64,000 nucleotides of DNA, taken from NCBI RefSeq assembly GCF_000621625.1, contig NZ_JHXV01000020.1, forward strand, positions 26,180-90,179, read 5' to 3'. A model generated the notes under the pieces. The model was not told where the DNA came from. It did not search any database and saw only the letters and a program-made list of their open reading frames with translations. A program made the translations under genes and the position numbers. This document shows, piece by piece, positions 1 through 9,606 of the stretch. The stretch comes from Crocinitomix catalasitica ATCC 23190 (GTDB taxonomy: Bacteria > Bacteroidota > Bacteroidia > Flavobacteriales_D > Crocinitomicaceae). Every line of letters begins with the position of its first letter. Positions within the stretch are counted from its first letter, which is position 1.

Positions 1-2457
1 AACGCAATTCGTTTAATTTCAGGTTTGACAATCGGTAAAGAAATTACTGTCCCAGGTCAAGATATTTCAACTGCCATTAACTCTCTTTGGGAACAAGAAC
101 TGTTTTCAGATGTTCAAATATTTGCACTTAAAACGGTAGGAGATGAGATTTTCCTTCAGATTGATTTAAAAGGTCGTCCTAAATTAAATGGATTTAACTT
201 TTTTGATGAAGATGGAGAACTTATTCGAAAAGGTGAAGCAGATAAATTGAGAGAAGAAATAAACTTACAAAGTGGGAATACAATTACAGAGTCTTTAGTA
301 AAGAATACAGAGAATATCGTTAGAGGTTATTATGCTGAAAAAGGATTCTATAAAGCAAGTGTGAATATTGTTCAAGTATACGATACAACAGCTTTTAATG
401 CAAGAAAGTTTAATATCAATATTGATAAAGGACAAAGAATTAAAATTAAAGAAATTAATATTGAAGGGAATGAAATTGATTCGTTTGATGAGGATGTGAA
501 AATATTTAACAAATACAAAACGATCATCTCAACATCAGATGGAGGGATTCGTAGATCAATGAAGGATACTAAAAGAAAAGGTATTCTTAGAGTGTTTAAA
601 CGATCAAAGTTTAATAGAACAGCATACGAACGTGATAAAGCAGCAATAATAGAGAAATACAATGCTTTCGGTTTAAGAGATGCAAATATTTATTCAGATT
701 CTGTTTATTTTATTGATGACAAACATATGGTTATCGATATTAAGATTGAACAAGGAGATAAATATTATTTTGGAGATATTACTTGGGTAGGAAATTCTAA
801 ATATACTTCAGGTGCGCTTGATACTTTAATGGGGATTGAAAAAGGAGAGATTTATAATAAAGCTTTATTGGATCAACGTTTATTTATGAGTCAAGATGGA
901 CGTGATATTACTTCTTTATACATGGATAGAGGTCACCTTTTCTTCAGTGTTAGACCAATTGAAATGAGTATTGATGAAGAGAATCATATCAATTTCGAAA
1001 TGCGAATTTCTGAAGGGAAAGAAGCAAGAATTAGAAATGTAATTATTAAAGGGAATAATAAAACGAATGATCATGTAATTCTGAGAGAGATTAGAACGCA
1101 ACCAGGAGATTTGTTTAATAGAAACGATATTATTAGAACGCAACGTGAGTTGGCAAATTTAGGTTATTTTGATGCAGAACAATTTGGTGTAAATCCAATT
1201 CCTAACCCTGCAGATGGAACGGTTGATATTGAATATACTTTAGTAGAAAAATCAAGTGATCAAATCGAACTTTCTGGTGGATTTGGTGGAGGTCGACTAA
1301 TTGGAACGTTAGGTTTGTCTTTTACGAATTTTTCAACGAAGAATTTCTTTAAAAAAGATGCTTGGGATCCACTTCCAGCGGGTGACGGCCAACGATTGAG
1401 TTTAAGAGGTCAAACTTATGGTAGAGGTTATCAATCTTATAATTTATCATTTACTGAACCTTGGTTAGGTGGTAAAAAACCGACTTCATTATCGATCTTT
1501 AGTTCTTATTCTTTAATCACAAACGAATTGGAAAAAACTGATGTTTCGTATAGTCAAACGTCAATTACTTCTATTGGTGTTGGATTGGGATCTCGTTTGA
1601 AATGGCCTGATGATTATTTCCAAATTTATGGAGAAATAAATTATCAATATTACGATTTGTATCAATCACAATATTTCGAATTTACTGATGGTTATTCTAA
1701 TAATATTTCAGTGAAAGGAATTCTTACGAGATCATCTGTCGATCAACCAATCTATCCTAGAAGTGGTTCTAAATTCGCTTTAACAGCAAAAGCTACACTG
1801 CCTTATTCAGCGTTTGATGGTTATAGTAATGATCAATATGCTGGTCTTTCGGATCAAGAATTAAATAAATATGCTGAGTATTATAAAATTAAATTCACAG
1901 GTGAATGGTATGCTCCATTGAGTAAGAATAAGAAATTAATTTTCAATCCTAAGTTTGGTTTTGGTTTCATGGGTGCATATAACAAACATAAAGGCGTCTC
2001 TTCTTTCGAACGTTTCTATTTAGGAGGAAGTGGTTTGAACGGAACATGGCAATTTGATGGACGTGAAATTATTCCATTAAGAGGCTATTCAGGAACAACG
2101 CCTGTATCAGCTGAAACAGGTGGAACAGTTATTGCAAAGTACTCAATGGAATTACGTTATCCTCTATCTTTAAATCCTTCGGCGACCATTTATGGTCTGA
2201 TGTTTGCAGAAGCAGGTAATACATGGAATAAGTTTAGTTCTTTCGATCCATTTAATGTAAAACGATCTGCAGGGTTTGGTGTTCGAGTTTTCTTACCGAT
2301 GTTTGGAATGTTAGGAGTTGATTTCGCTTGGGGATTTGATCCTTTGGATGTTGGATCTGCCGGAAAAGGTATCGCTGATTCTGATCCAGGAGCTAATGCA
2401 AAAGGATTTACTTTCGGATTCTTCCCTATTATTGGAATGAACATAGGTGATTTATAA
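1..2457 (+). CDS. bamA: BamA outer-membrane protein assembly factor (5' truncated by window edge)
   Basis: Central subunit of the BAM complex, which folds and inserts beta-barrel proteins into the outer membrane. The frame is open from base 1; the first in-frame start (TTG at 25) is only an internal codon, because residues before it (ending RLISGLT) fit a POTRA domain, so the gene begins outside the window. About the first 400 residues are repeated POTRA modules, with fragments such as 'INIEGN', 'ITWVGNSKYT' and 'VIIKGNNKT'. The rest is a 16-strand-type barrel with 'LSGGFGGGRLIGTLGLSFTN' and a late 'AGFGVRVFLPMFGMLGVDF'. The length and the two OmpH-like chaperone genes that follow match the usual bamA-ompH order in Bacteroidota. 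Very confident for family. Confidence 0.95.
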   Translation, partial: NAIRLISGLTIGKEITVPGQDISTAINSLWEQELFSDVQIFALKTVGDEIFLQIDLKGRPKLNGFNFFDEDGELIRKGEADKLREEINLQSGNTITESLVKNTENIVRGYYAEKGFYKASVNIVQVYDTTAFNARKFNINIDKGQRIKIKEINIEGNEIDSFDEDVKIFNKYKTIISTSDGGIRRSMKDTKRKGILRVFKRSKFNRTAYERDKAAIIEKYNAFGLRDANIYSDSVYFIDDKHMVIDIKIEQGDKYYFGDITWVGNSKYTSGALDTLMGIEKGEIYNKALLDQRLFMSQDGRDITSLYMDRGHLFFSVRPIEMSIDEENHINFEMRISEGKEARIRNVIIKGNNKTNDHVILREIRTQPGDLFNRNDIIRTQRELANLGYFDAEQFGVNPIPNPADGTVDIEYTLVEKSSDQIELSGGFGGGRLIGTLGLSFTNFSTKNFFKKDAWDPLPAGDGQRLSLRGQTYGRGYQSYNLSFTEPWLGGKKPTSLSIFSSYSLITNELEKTDVSYSQTSITSIGVGLGSRLKWPDDYFQIYGEINYQYYDLYQSQYFEFTDGYSNNISVKGILTRSSVDQPIYPRSGSKFALTAKATLPYSAFDGYSNDQYAGLSDQELNKYAEYYKIKFTGEWYAPLSKNKKLIFNPKFGFGFMGAYNKHKGVSSFERFYLGGSGLNGTWQFDGREIIPLRGYSGTTPVSAETGGTVIAKYSMELRYPLSLNPSATIYGLMFAEAGNTWNKFSSFDPFNVKRSAGFGVRVFLPMFGMLGVDFAWGFDPLDVGSAGKGIADSDPGANAKGFTFGFFPIIGMNIGDL

Positions 2458-2566
2458 TTAAAATTGTAATTTCGCAGACGGAATTGAAAAAATTGATAGA
2501 GACAATTATTTTTAATTTATACCGTTTCGTTAAGAATGTTTAACGGGTACAATAAAAATTATTAAA

Positions 2567-3091
2567 ATGAAAAATTATATTTTTGCTTTTTTCTTGGTGT
2601 TTCTTACTGGATCATTTGCTTTTGGTCAACGGTATGCTTATGTAAATACTGAAAAAATACTAGATGCAATGCCTGAGTACGAAGAGGCTCAAAAGGAAAT
2701 GGATAGAATATCTGAAGAATGGTTCAATGAGATTGAAGGTCTTTTTGCAGATGTTGATAAGAAAAGAAAAGAATATGAGGCTGAAGCAATTTTGTTACCT
2801 GAAGCTTTAAAGAAACAAAGAGAAAAAGATATTTCTGATGCTGAAACGCGTGCAAAAGAAATGCAAAGTAAAAGATTTGGACCGGATGGTGATTTATTTA
2901 TGAAAAGGGAAGAATTGATAAAACCTATTCAAGATAAGGTTTTTAATGCCATCCAACAAGTAGCAAGTGCAAGGAATTTTGCGTTTGTTTTTGACAAGGC
3001 TAACCAATCGAATTTGTTATTTGCAGATGCAAAATATGACATAAGTGATGCCGTGTTATCAGAAATGGGCATAAAAGTTGGTAAGAATTAA
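2567..3091 (+). CDS. OmpH/Skp family periplasmic chaperone, copy 1
   Basis: Predicted periplasmic holdase that escorts unfolded outer-membrane proteins to BamA. It has a cleavable signal peptide (MKNYIFAFFLVFLTGSFAFG), then the family opening 'RYAYVNTEKILDAMPEYEEA', a long charged coiled-coil middle (about residues 45-110, rich in K and E) and a closing strand region 'FAFVFDKANQSNLLFADAKY'. At 174 residues it has the usual family length. It lies 109 bases after bamA and 27 bases before a second homologue, so the three probably share a transcript. The mature region is longer in the coiled coil than in copy 2, and the two differ enough to suggest separate clients or a mixed trimer; that last point is inference. 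Confidence 0.9.
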   Translation: MKNYIFAFFLVFLTGSFAFGQRYAYVNTEKILDAMPEYEEAQKEMDRISEEWFNEIEGLFADVDKKRKEYEAEAILLPEALKKQREKDISDAETRAKEMQSKRFGPDGDLFMKREELIKPIQDKVFNAIQQVASARNFAFVFDKANQSNLLFADAKYDISDAVLSEMGIKVGKN

Positions 3092-3118
3092 AATATAATA
3101 GAAAATTAAATTAAAACA

Positions 3119-3631
3119 ATGAAAAAGTTAATCGTAGGAATCGTTGCAATGTTGACATTAGGAGCGACAAATGTTTCAGCTCAAAATGCAAAGATTGCAC
3201 ATATTGATTATTTAGTGGTTACAGATAGTTTACCATCTAAATTAAAAGCTGACAAAGAAATTGCAGCCTATATTCAAGAAGAGCAAACTGTTTTACAAGA
3301 AGCAGAAGCTAAATTGAGAAAAGATGTTGAAATTCATATGGCAGATGCTGAGAATTTATCTCCAACTATTAGACAAATGCGTGAAGAGAAATTGAGTCAA
3401 AGACAAAATGACCTTCAGTTGAAAAGTCAACAACTGCAACAAGATGTACAAACATTAAGTGCTAGATATTACAATCCAATTGAAGCGCGTTTAACGAAAG
3501 CCGTTGAAACTGTAGCTAAAAAGAACAATGTAACTTATGTGTTAGATCAAGGTCAAACATTATACGCTGCTGGATTAGATTTAACTAAAGAAGTAACAGC
3601 AGAAATGTTGAAGTCTGAACCTGTTAAATAA
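3119..3631 (+). CDS. OmpH/Skp family periplasmic chaperone, copy 2
   Basis: Second Skp-like chaperone of the bamA cluster. The signal peptide (MKKLIVGIVAMLTLGATNVSA) is followed by 'KIAHIDYLVVTDSLPSKLKA', then a coiled coil (about residues 55-125, with 'LQLKSQQLQQDVQTLSAR') and the C-terminal strand 'NNVTYVLDQGQTLYAAGLDL', which corresponds to the 'VFDK/VLDQG' closing element of the family. It is 170 residues long. It is the last gene before a strong intrinsic terminator at 3653-3679, so the bamA transcript most likely ends here. Tandem ompH genes after bamA are common in Bacteroidota. Confidence 0.9.
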   Translation: MKKLIVGIVAMLTLGATNVSAQNAKIAHIDYLVVTDSLPSKLKADKEIAAYIQEEQTVLQEAEAKLRKDVEIHMADAENLSPTIRQMREEKLSQRQNDLQLKSQQLQQDVQTLSARYYNPIEARLTKAVETVAKKNNVTYVLDQGQTLYAAGLDLTKEVTAEMLKSEPVK

Positions 3632-3652
3632 ACAGTATTTTTTAAATTTTTG

Positions 3653-3679
3653 AAAGGTCACGTCCCGTGACCTTTTTTT
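3653..3679 (+). terminator. Intrinsic terminator after ompH copy 2
   Basis: Perfect 10-bp stem AAAGGTCACG / CGTGACCTTT (3653-3662 with 3666-3675) around a 3-base loop, running into a T tract to 3679. It ends only 15 bases before the murI start codon, so it separates murI from the bamA transcript. Confidence 0.9.
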
Positions 3680-3680
3680 G

Positions 3681-3694
3681 TATCTTTATTTTTG
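3681..3694 (+). promoter_or_regulatory. Putative murI promoter (-7 element), leaderless transcript
   Basis: TATCTTTA at 3681-3688 is one base off the Bacteroidota -7 consensus TAnnTTTG, and an exact match TATTTTTG lies at 3687-3694, its final G being the first base of the GTG start codon. Either element leaves essentially no 5' leader. Confidence 0.45.
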
Positions 3695-4491
3695 TGAATA
3701 AACCGATTGGAATATATGATTCTGGAACTGGTGGCTTAACCGTAGCAAAAGCTATTGCCGAAATGTTGCCAAACGAAAGTTTTATATACTTCGGGGATAC
3801 CGCCCATCTTCCATACGGAGACAAATCGAAGGAGAGTATTCAGCTCTATTCTAAACGTATTTCAGACTTTCTAATAGGAAAGGGTTGTAAAGCATTGGTT
3901 ATTGCTTGTAATACGGCTTCTGCACATGCTTATGCAACTTTAACTGAAAGACATCCAGAAATACCGATAATTAATGTTGTTGATCCAACAGTTGAGTATT
4001 GCGTCAAAGATAAGTCGTATAAAAAAATTGGTATCATTGCAACGAAAGGGACAGTCACTTCAAGAATCTATCCACGGAAAATAAAGAAGGTAAATCCAGA
4101 AATACAAGTATTCCAAAATGCAACGCCTCTTTTGGCACCCATGATTGAAGAAGGTTTTTTTAATAATCGAATCTCTCAAACAGTTATAAATTCATATTTG
4201 TCAGCTAAAAACTTTAAGGAAATTGATGCGTTGATTCTGGCTTGTACGCACTACCCGCTAATTAAAAAAGAAGTAGAGAGATATTTTAAAGATAATGTGG
4301 CGGTGATTGATTCAGCATCTGTGGTAGCAACAGTTACCAAAAATGTACTCATTAAAAACAATCTCCTGAGTTCATCCCAAATACCTAGTCGTCAATTTTT
4401 TGTATCCGACTATACAAAAGCCTTCGAAAAAACAGCTAAATTATTCTTTGGCGAAAAAATAACTTTGAAGGAAGATCGGATTTGGGATTAG
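3694..4491 (+). CDS. murI: Glutamate racemase
   Basis: Converts L-glutamate to D-glutamate for peptidoglycan. The family signature 'IGIYDSGTGGLTVAKA' stands at the N-terminus, the first catalytic cysteine is in 'VIACNTASAHAYA' and the second in 'LILACTHYPLIKKE'; 'FGDTAHLPYGDKS' is the other conserved stretch. I place the start at GTG 3694 (VNKPIGIYDS): a longer reading from 3667 would begin inside the terminator stem, and no other start lies between there and the first catalytic motif. The length of 265 residues is normal. There is almost no room for a ribosome-binding site, so translation of a leaderless message is likely. Confidence 0.95.
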   Translation: MNKPIGIYDSGTGGLTVAKAIAEMLPNESFIYFGDTAHLPYGDKSKESIQLYSKRISDFLIGKGCKALVIACNTASAHAYATLTERHPEIPIINVVDPTVEYCVKDKSYKKIGIIATKGTVTSRIYPRKIKKVNPEIQVFQNATPLLAPMIEEGFFNNRISQTVINSYLSAKNFKEIDALILACTHYPLIKKEVERYFKDNVAVIDSASVVATVTKNVLIKNNLLSSSQIPSRQFFVSDYTKAFEKTAKLFFGEKITLKEDRIWD

Positions 4492-4496
4492 TTTTG
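4489..4496 (+). promoter_or_regulatory. Putative promoter -7 element for the 4547 gene
   Basis: TAGTTTTG matches TAnnTTTG exactly and overlaps the murI stop codon. It would give a leader of about 45 bases for the membrane-protein gene at 4547. Confidence 0.45.
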
Positions 4497-4546
4497 TACC
4501 TTTTCTAAAAATTATTCAAGTTTTATTTTAATCTAATTAAATAATT

Positions 4547-4981
4547 ATGACGAATAGATTACTTGCAGTTTTAGCTGGAACAATCGCTGGTGTTTTAGTA
4601 ATATTTTTAGGTGACATACTGATTCATACATTATTCCCCGCTCCAGGATACTTGGATATGCGCATAAAAGGTGATGTTGAAAAAGCAATCGAACTGATGC
4701 CAATTATGGCTTTGGTATTAATGCTCTTTTATTGGTTACTATCTTCGTTTATTGGAGGTTTAGTGGCAGGTAAAATTGCAAAACATAATTGGCAATTACC
4801 AACAATTTTTACTGGTATTGTTTTGCTTATGGCTGCAGTATTCAATATGATCAGCATTCCTCATCCAATTTGGATGGTTATCATCGCTATTGTTTTATAT
4901 GTTCCAGCTGCCTACTACGGTGGGAAAATCATGAATAAAAAAGTGCCCAAAAAGAAAAAACAGAAAAAAAAGAGAAAATAA
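4547..4981 (+). CDS. Small integral membrane protein with polybasic tail
   Basis: I do not recognise a named family. The 144 residues form four hydrophobic helices (about 6-31, 48-76, 84-102 and 107-124). The C-terminus is a cytoplasmic-looking lysine run (about residues 130-144, nearly all K/R with one P). The helix contents are Gly- and Ala-rich with a 'GGLVAGKIA' turn between helices 2 and 3. The stop codon is followed directly by the ATG of the next gene, so the two are translationally coupled. A -7 promoter element at 4489 suggests that transcription starts here rather than with murI. Function unknown. Confidence 0.75.
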   Translation: MTNRLLAVLAGTIAGVLVIFLGDILIHTLFPAPGYLDMRIKGDVEKAIELMPIMALVLMLFYWLLSSFIGGLVAGKIAKHNWQLPTIFTGIVLLMAAVFNMISIPHPIWMVIIAIVLYVPAAYYGGKIMNKKVPKKKKQKKKRK

Positions 4982-5599
4982 ATGGATTTGGACTGTATTC
5001 AATATCGTACGATAAGTAATTCAATTAATGATTTAAAAACTGAAATTGATTCGGTTGCTAGTGCTGGGATTACAACGTTTCGTATTCCGGAACAATTTAT
5101 GAATGATGTAGCGCATAGTTCATTTGATCAATTGTGTTTTATCGTTGATGTCAATTCGAATATTGAGATTCCAGATGCTTTCGGCGTCCACTTTAAGTCT
5201 TTTGCATTAATGGATCAGCGTAAAGCCGATATTGAAAGAGTAACTGGTGCAACAGCGAATACTTTATTGGATTGTAAAAATTTGGATTTACAAGGTTTAA
5301 ATTATATAGAGGTTCCTATAGATCTAGGTGCAGTTGATGCGAATCACAAGAATATGATACTTGGATCAGAAGGCTTGCAAGCCTTATTGCCAAAAGAAAT
5401 AGAATATGGTTGGATGTTACTTAGTTTAGCAACGCCAATAATGGCAAGTGGTATTAGGTCAATGAATGAATTGGAAATATTGGTGGATCAAACGGCTATA
5501 CACGGTGTCATTCTCGATCAATTGATTTATCGCGCAAGTAATAAAAAGGAAACCGTCCAAAAAATTCAAAGTCTCTTTAAATTGTCAAGTACAATTTAA
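4982..5599 (+). CDS. Unrecognised soluble protein, possible phosphate-binding barrel
   Basis: 205 residues, no signal peptide or membrane helix. It starts on the base after the stop of the upstream membrane-protein gene. I cannot assign it with confidence. The second half ('YIEVPIDLGAVDAN', then 'ILGSEGLQALLPKE', then 'TPIMASGIRSMNELEILVDQ' and 'IHGVILDQLIYRAS') has the cadence of the last strands of a (beta/alpha)8 phosphate-binding barrel such as ThiE, TrpF or HisA: a Gly-rich loop after strand 7 and a hydrophobic strand 8. It lies just upstream of the TPP riboswitch and is therefore outside its control. A thiamine connection is possible but unproven. Confidence 0.65.
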   Translation: MDLDCIQYRTISNSINDLKTEIDSVASAGITTFRIPEQFMNDVAHSSFDQLCFIVDVNSNIEIPDAFGVHFKSFALMDQRKADIERVTGATANTLLDCKNLDLQGLNYIEVPIDLGAVDANHKNMILGSEGLQALLPKEIEYGWMLLSLATPIMASGIRSMNELEILVDQTAIHGVILDQLIYRASNKKETVQKIQSLFKLSSTI

Positions 5600-5643
5600 T
5601 TTTTTTAAATCTAAAATTAACCTTACCTTTAAAGTGATATGAT

Positions 5644-5651
5644 TAACTTTG
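5644..5651 (+). promoter_or_regulatory. Promoter -7 element of the thiamine operon
   Basis: TAACTTTG is an exact TAnnTTTG match 14 bases before the conserved GGGGTG of the TPP riboswitch, so the transcript should begin just before the aptamer. Confidence 0.65.
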
Positions 5652-5657
5652 TATCGT

Positions 5658-5740
5658 TTCATAAGGGGTGTCCACCTGAGGCGGACTGAGATTATACCCA
5701 TTGACCTGATCAGGCTAGTACCTGCGTAGGGAAGTGATTT
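5658..5740 (+). ncRNA. TPP (THI-box) riboswitch aptamer
   Basis: Conserved core elements appear in order: GGGGTG at 5665, a short P3 stem (TCC...GGA), CTGAGAT, ACCC, TTGACCTGATCAGG, TAGTACC and GCGTAGGGAAG. These match the thiamine pyrophosphate aptamer. It sits 117 bases ahead of thiS and controls a complete thi cluster, which fits repression when thiamine pyrophosphate is plentiful. Confidence 0.96.
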
Positions 5741-5746
5741 AAAAAG

Positions 5747-5835
5747 CATTCATTAGAATGTTAATGTTAATTCGAACCAAGAATTAACCCCTTGTTTTTG
5801 CGACGGTAAAGAATTGCCAGCAATTGTTGGTTTTT
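5747..5835 (+). promoter_or_regulatory. Expression platform of the TPP riboswitch with candidate terminator hairpins
   Basis: Three hairpins follow the aptamer: CATTC/GAATG (5747-5760), an 8-bp stem GTTAATTC/GAATTAAC (5766-5788) leading through CCCTTG into five Ts (5795-5799), and a near-palindrome CCAGCAATTGTTGG (5817-5830) followed by five Ts. The second and third look like weak intrinsic terminators, which suggests transcriptional attenuation. Which one is used cannot be settled by eye. Confidence 0.5.
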
Positions 5836-5856
5836 CTATAATTTAATCCAATTCAT

Positions 5857-6063
5857 ATGATTGAGGTTTTATTTAATAACGAAGCGACACAGATAACAGA
5901 GGGATCTACATTACAATCCATCCTAGAAAGTCGTAAATTAAGTACTAAAAATGGTATTGCTGTTGCTATTAATGCATCGGTTATTCCGCGTGGCGAATGG
6001 GAGAATCATGTCCTTCAACAAAACGATAAATTAATGGTAATATCAGCTACTGCTGGTGGTTAA
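5857..6063 (+). CDS. thiS: Sulfur carrier protein ThiS
   Basis: Ubiquitin-like sulfur carrier for thiazole synthesis; its C-terminal glycine is converted to a thiocarboxylate and used by ThiG. The 68 residues end in the required Gly-Gly ('ISATAGG'). 'TQITEGSTLQSILESR' and 'GIAVAINASVIPRGEWENH' fit the beta-grasp fold. First gene after the TPP riboswitch and followed by thiC after 70 bases. The ThiF-type adenylating enzyme that ThiS needs is not in this operon and must be encoded elsewhere. Confidence 0.95.
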   Translation: MIEVLFNNEATQITEGSTLQSILESRKLSTKNGIAVAINASVIPRGEWENHVLQQNDKLMVISATAGG

Positions 6064-6109
6064 GGATAATAGTGAATACGATGGGACAACCAATCCCAAT
6101 TTAATATAG

Positions 6110-8026
<1,917 letters not shown>

Positions 8027-8071
8027 ATTATAGTTTTTAGGAATGAATAGATGTTTTTTTAGAAAATAGGA

Positions 8072-8098
8072 AGTTAGGGGATTTCTAATCCTCTAACT
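8072..8098 (+). terminator. Strong hairpin after thiC (processing site or weak terminator)
   Basis: A 12-bp stem (AGTTAGGGGATT with AATCCTCTAACT, one G-U pair) around a 3-base loop. No T run follows, so efficient termination is doubtful. A role in protecting the thiS-thiC part of the message after processing is equally possible. Confidence 0.45.
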
Positions 8099-8183
8099 CC
8101 TGTAGTTCTTTACGAAGTATTTGTCCTTTGCAGGTTTTGTCAGAGGGTCGTCTCTATCGAATTTCATAAAGAAGAACCCCTCG

Positions 8184-8209
8184 TCCTTCGAAGCCATAGC
8201 GTAGGAGGA
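8184..8209 (+). repeat. Imperfect inverted repeat of dispersed-repeat type
   Basis: TCCTTCG and CGTAGGA(GGA) flank a 9-base core. A related pairing, CGGAGGAA with TTCCTTCG, occurs in the repeat cluster at the right end of the window (63861-63879). The 8027-8227 gap otherwise shows no open frame. Confidence 0.35.
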
Positions 8210-8227
8210 ACTAACCACTAAAAAAAA

Positions 8228-8860
8228 ATGTTAAAAATACTCTTCACATATCCTGAGGCTTTGCCGCATGAAACAGGGTTGGTTAATAACCTAATGGAAG
8301 AGGATTGGGATTTTTTGCATGTTCGTAAACCAGATTATTCGAAAGAGGAAATGATCAATTTTTTAGAATTGATTCCAGATTATCACTATAAAGTTGTACT
8401 TCATTCGCATTACGAATTGATTCGAGAATTCGATTTGGCAGGCATTAATTTGAATAGAAAAGGGATGAGTGGATTAACAACAGCTGATGAATTGACCAGC
8501 GCTTGTGATGTGAGAGAATTAACACTGATTGATAGGGAAGTAAAGGTCTATGGAAAAAAGCCAGATTTGGTGACTTATTCGGCGCATGGTTTTAGTGAAA
8601 TTCAAAACTTGAATTTTGATACGGATTATGTTTTTTTAAGTCCAATTTTTGACAGTATTTCTAAAGTAGGTTACGCATCTGCTTTTAGTGATGCTGAAAT
8701 ATTGAGTGCTTTTTTAAAGGGCACAAAAGTGAAAGTGATAGCATTAGGAGGAATAGATAATACCAAGATTCCAATCTGTAAATCATTGGGGTTTGATGGT
8801 TATGCTATGCTCGGTGATATTTGGAGAAAGTACTTCACATTTGTTGAAACAATACAATGA
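8228..8860 (+). CDS. ThiE/TenI-family protein with divergent active site
   Basis: Thiamine phosphate synthase superfamily, (beta/alpha)8 barrel, 210 residues. Recognisable pieces are 'WDFLHVRKPDYSKEEM' (ThiE QLRxK region), 'KVVLHSHYELIREFDLAGIN', 'TYSAHGFSEI' and the phosphate loop 'VIALGGIDNTKIP'. The TxTK motif of ThiE, present in the second copy at 10004, is replaced here by 'SPIFDSISKVGYAS', and the IND motif is changed to LHS. I therefore do not expect it to be the main thiamine phosphate synthase. The tautomerase histidine I recall for TenI also seems absent (S-P at that place), so an isomerase or salvage role is only a guess. Its last 4 bases overlap thiD. Confidence 0.75.
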   Translation: MLKILFTYPEALPHETGLVNNLMEEDWDFLHVRKPDYSKEEMINFLELIPDYHYKVVLHSHYELIREFDLAGINLNRKGMSGLTTADELTSACDVRELTLIDREVKVYGKKPDLVTYSAHGFSEIQNLNFDTDYVFLSPIFDSISKVGYASAFSDAEILSAFLKGTKVKVIALGGIDNTKIPICKSLGFDGYAMLGDIWRKYFTFVETIQ

Positions 8861-9603
8861 AAATAAAAGGAATTAACATATTAACCATTGCCGGTTTTGA
8901 TCCAACAGGAGGAGCAGGAATTCTTGCCGATATTCAAACGTTTAAAGCGTTTAATTGTGTAGGGATGGCTGTACAGACTGCCAATACAATTCAAACTGAA
9001 GATGAGTTTATAGCTGTGAATTGGATTGATGACGAAGTTATTGGCCGTCAATTACAATCACTTTTGGATCGTTATGCTTTTACGATTGTTAAAATTGGTC
9101 TTGTACCTTCTCTTTCTTTATTGAATGTGTTAATTGATAAAATAATAGCAAAACAACCGAATATTAAGATTGTTTGGGATCCTGTTTTGTCAGCGAGTGC
9201 TGGGGTAGATTTTGGTCAAGATTTAAGTGAATTGTCGGTTGTTTTAGAGAAGGTTTTTCTGATTACTCCCAATTGGTCTGAAGCGATTAAATTGTCAGGA
9301 AATGATGACGCAATAGTAGGGGCGAAAGAATTAAGTAATATCACAAAAATCCTTCTAAAAGGTGGTCATAATCCTGAAAATTTAGGACGAGATATTTTGT
9401 TTGACGATGAAGGCGAGTTGTTTTTTAAGCCGAAACCAGGTAATTATTCTCCTAAACACGGAAGTGGCTGTGTTTATGCTTCGGCTTTAGCTGCTACGAT
9501 AGCAAAAGGATATCCACAACAAAAAGCTATACTGAAAGCGAAAAGATACATCGAGTATTTTTTAGCAAGTAGCAATACTTTAATTGGTCGACATAAAGGA
9601 TAG
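8857..9603 (+). CDS. thiD: Hydroxymethylpyrimidine (phosphate) kinase ThiD
   Basis: Phosphorylates HMP and HMP phosphate to HMP pyrophosphate, the pyrimidine substrate of ThiE. Ribokinase-like fold: 'ILTIAGFDPTGGAGILADIQ' at the N-terminus is the classic ThiD opening, 'KIVWDPVLSASAG' is the substrate region, and 'KHGSGCVYASALAA' holds the anion hole (GSGC, equivalent to GTGC). The 248 residues are slightly short of the ~265 of typical ThiD. The ATG overlaps the preceding stop in an ATGA, indicating coupled translation. Confidence 0.92.
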   Translation: MKIKGINILTIAGFDPTGGAGILADIQTFKAFNCVGMAVQTANTIQTEDEFIAVNWIDDEVIGRQLQSLLDRYAFTIVKIGLVPSLSLLNVLIDKIIAKQPNIKIVWDPVLSASAGVDFGQDLSELSVVLEKVFLITPNWSEAIKLSGNDDAIVGAKELSNITKILLKGGHNPENLGRDILFDDEGELFFKPKPGNYSPKHGSGCVYASALAATIAKGYPQQKAILKAKRYIEYFLASSNTLIGRHKG

Positions 9604-9606
9604 ATT

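Noticed and set aside
4460..4467. Exact TAACTTTG promoter-like element
   Set aside because: It is inside the murI coding region; the TAGTTTTG at 4489 is closer to the next gene.
8228..8860. Naming the first ThiE-like gene tenI
   Set aside because: The histidine I associate with TenI tautomerase is not seen, so the symbol is not supported.
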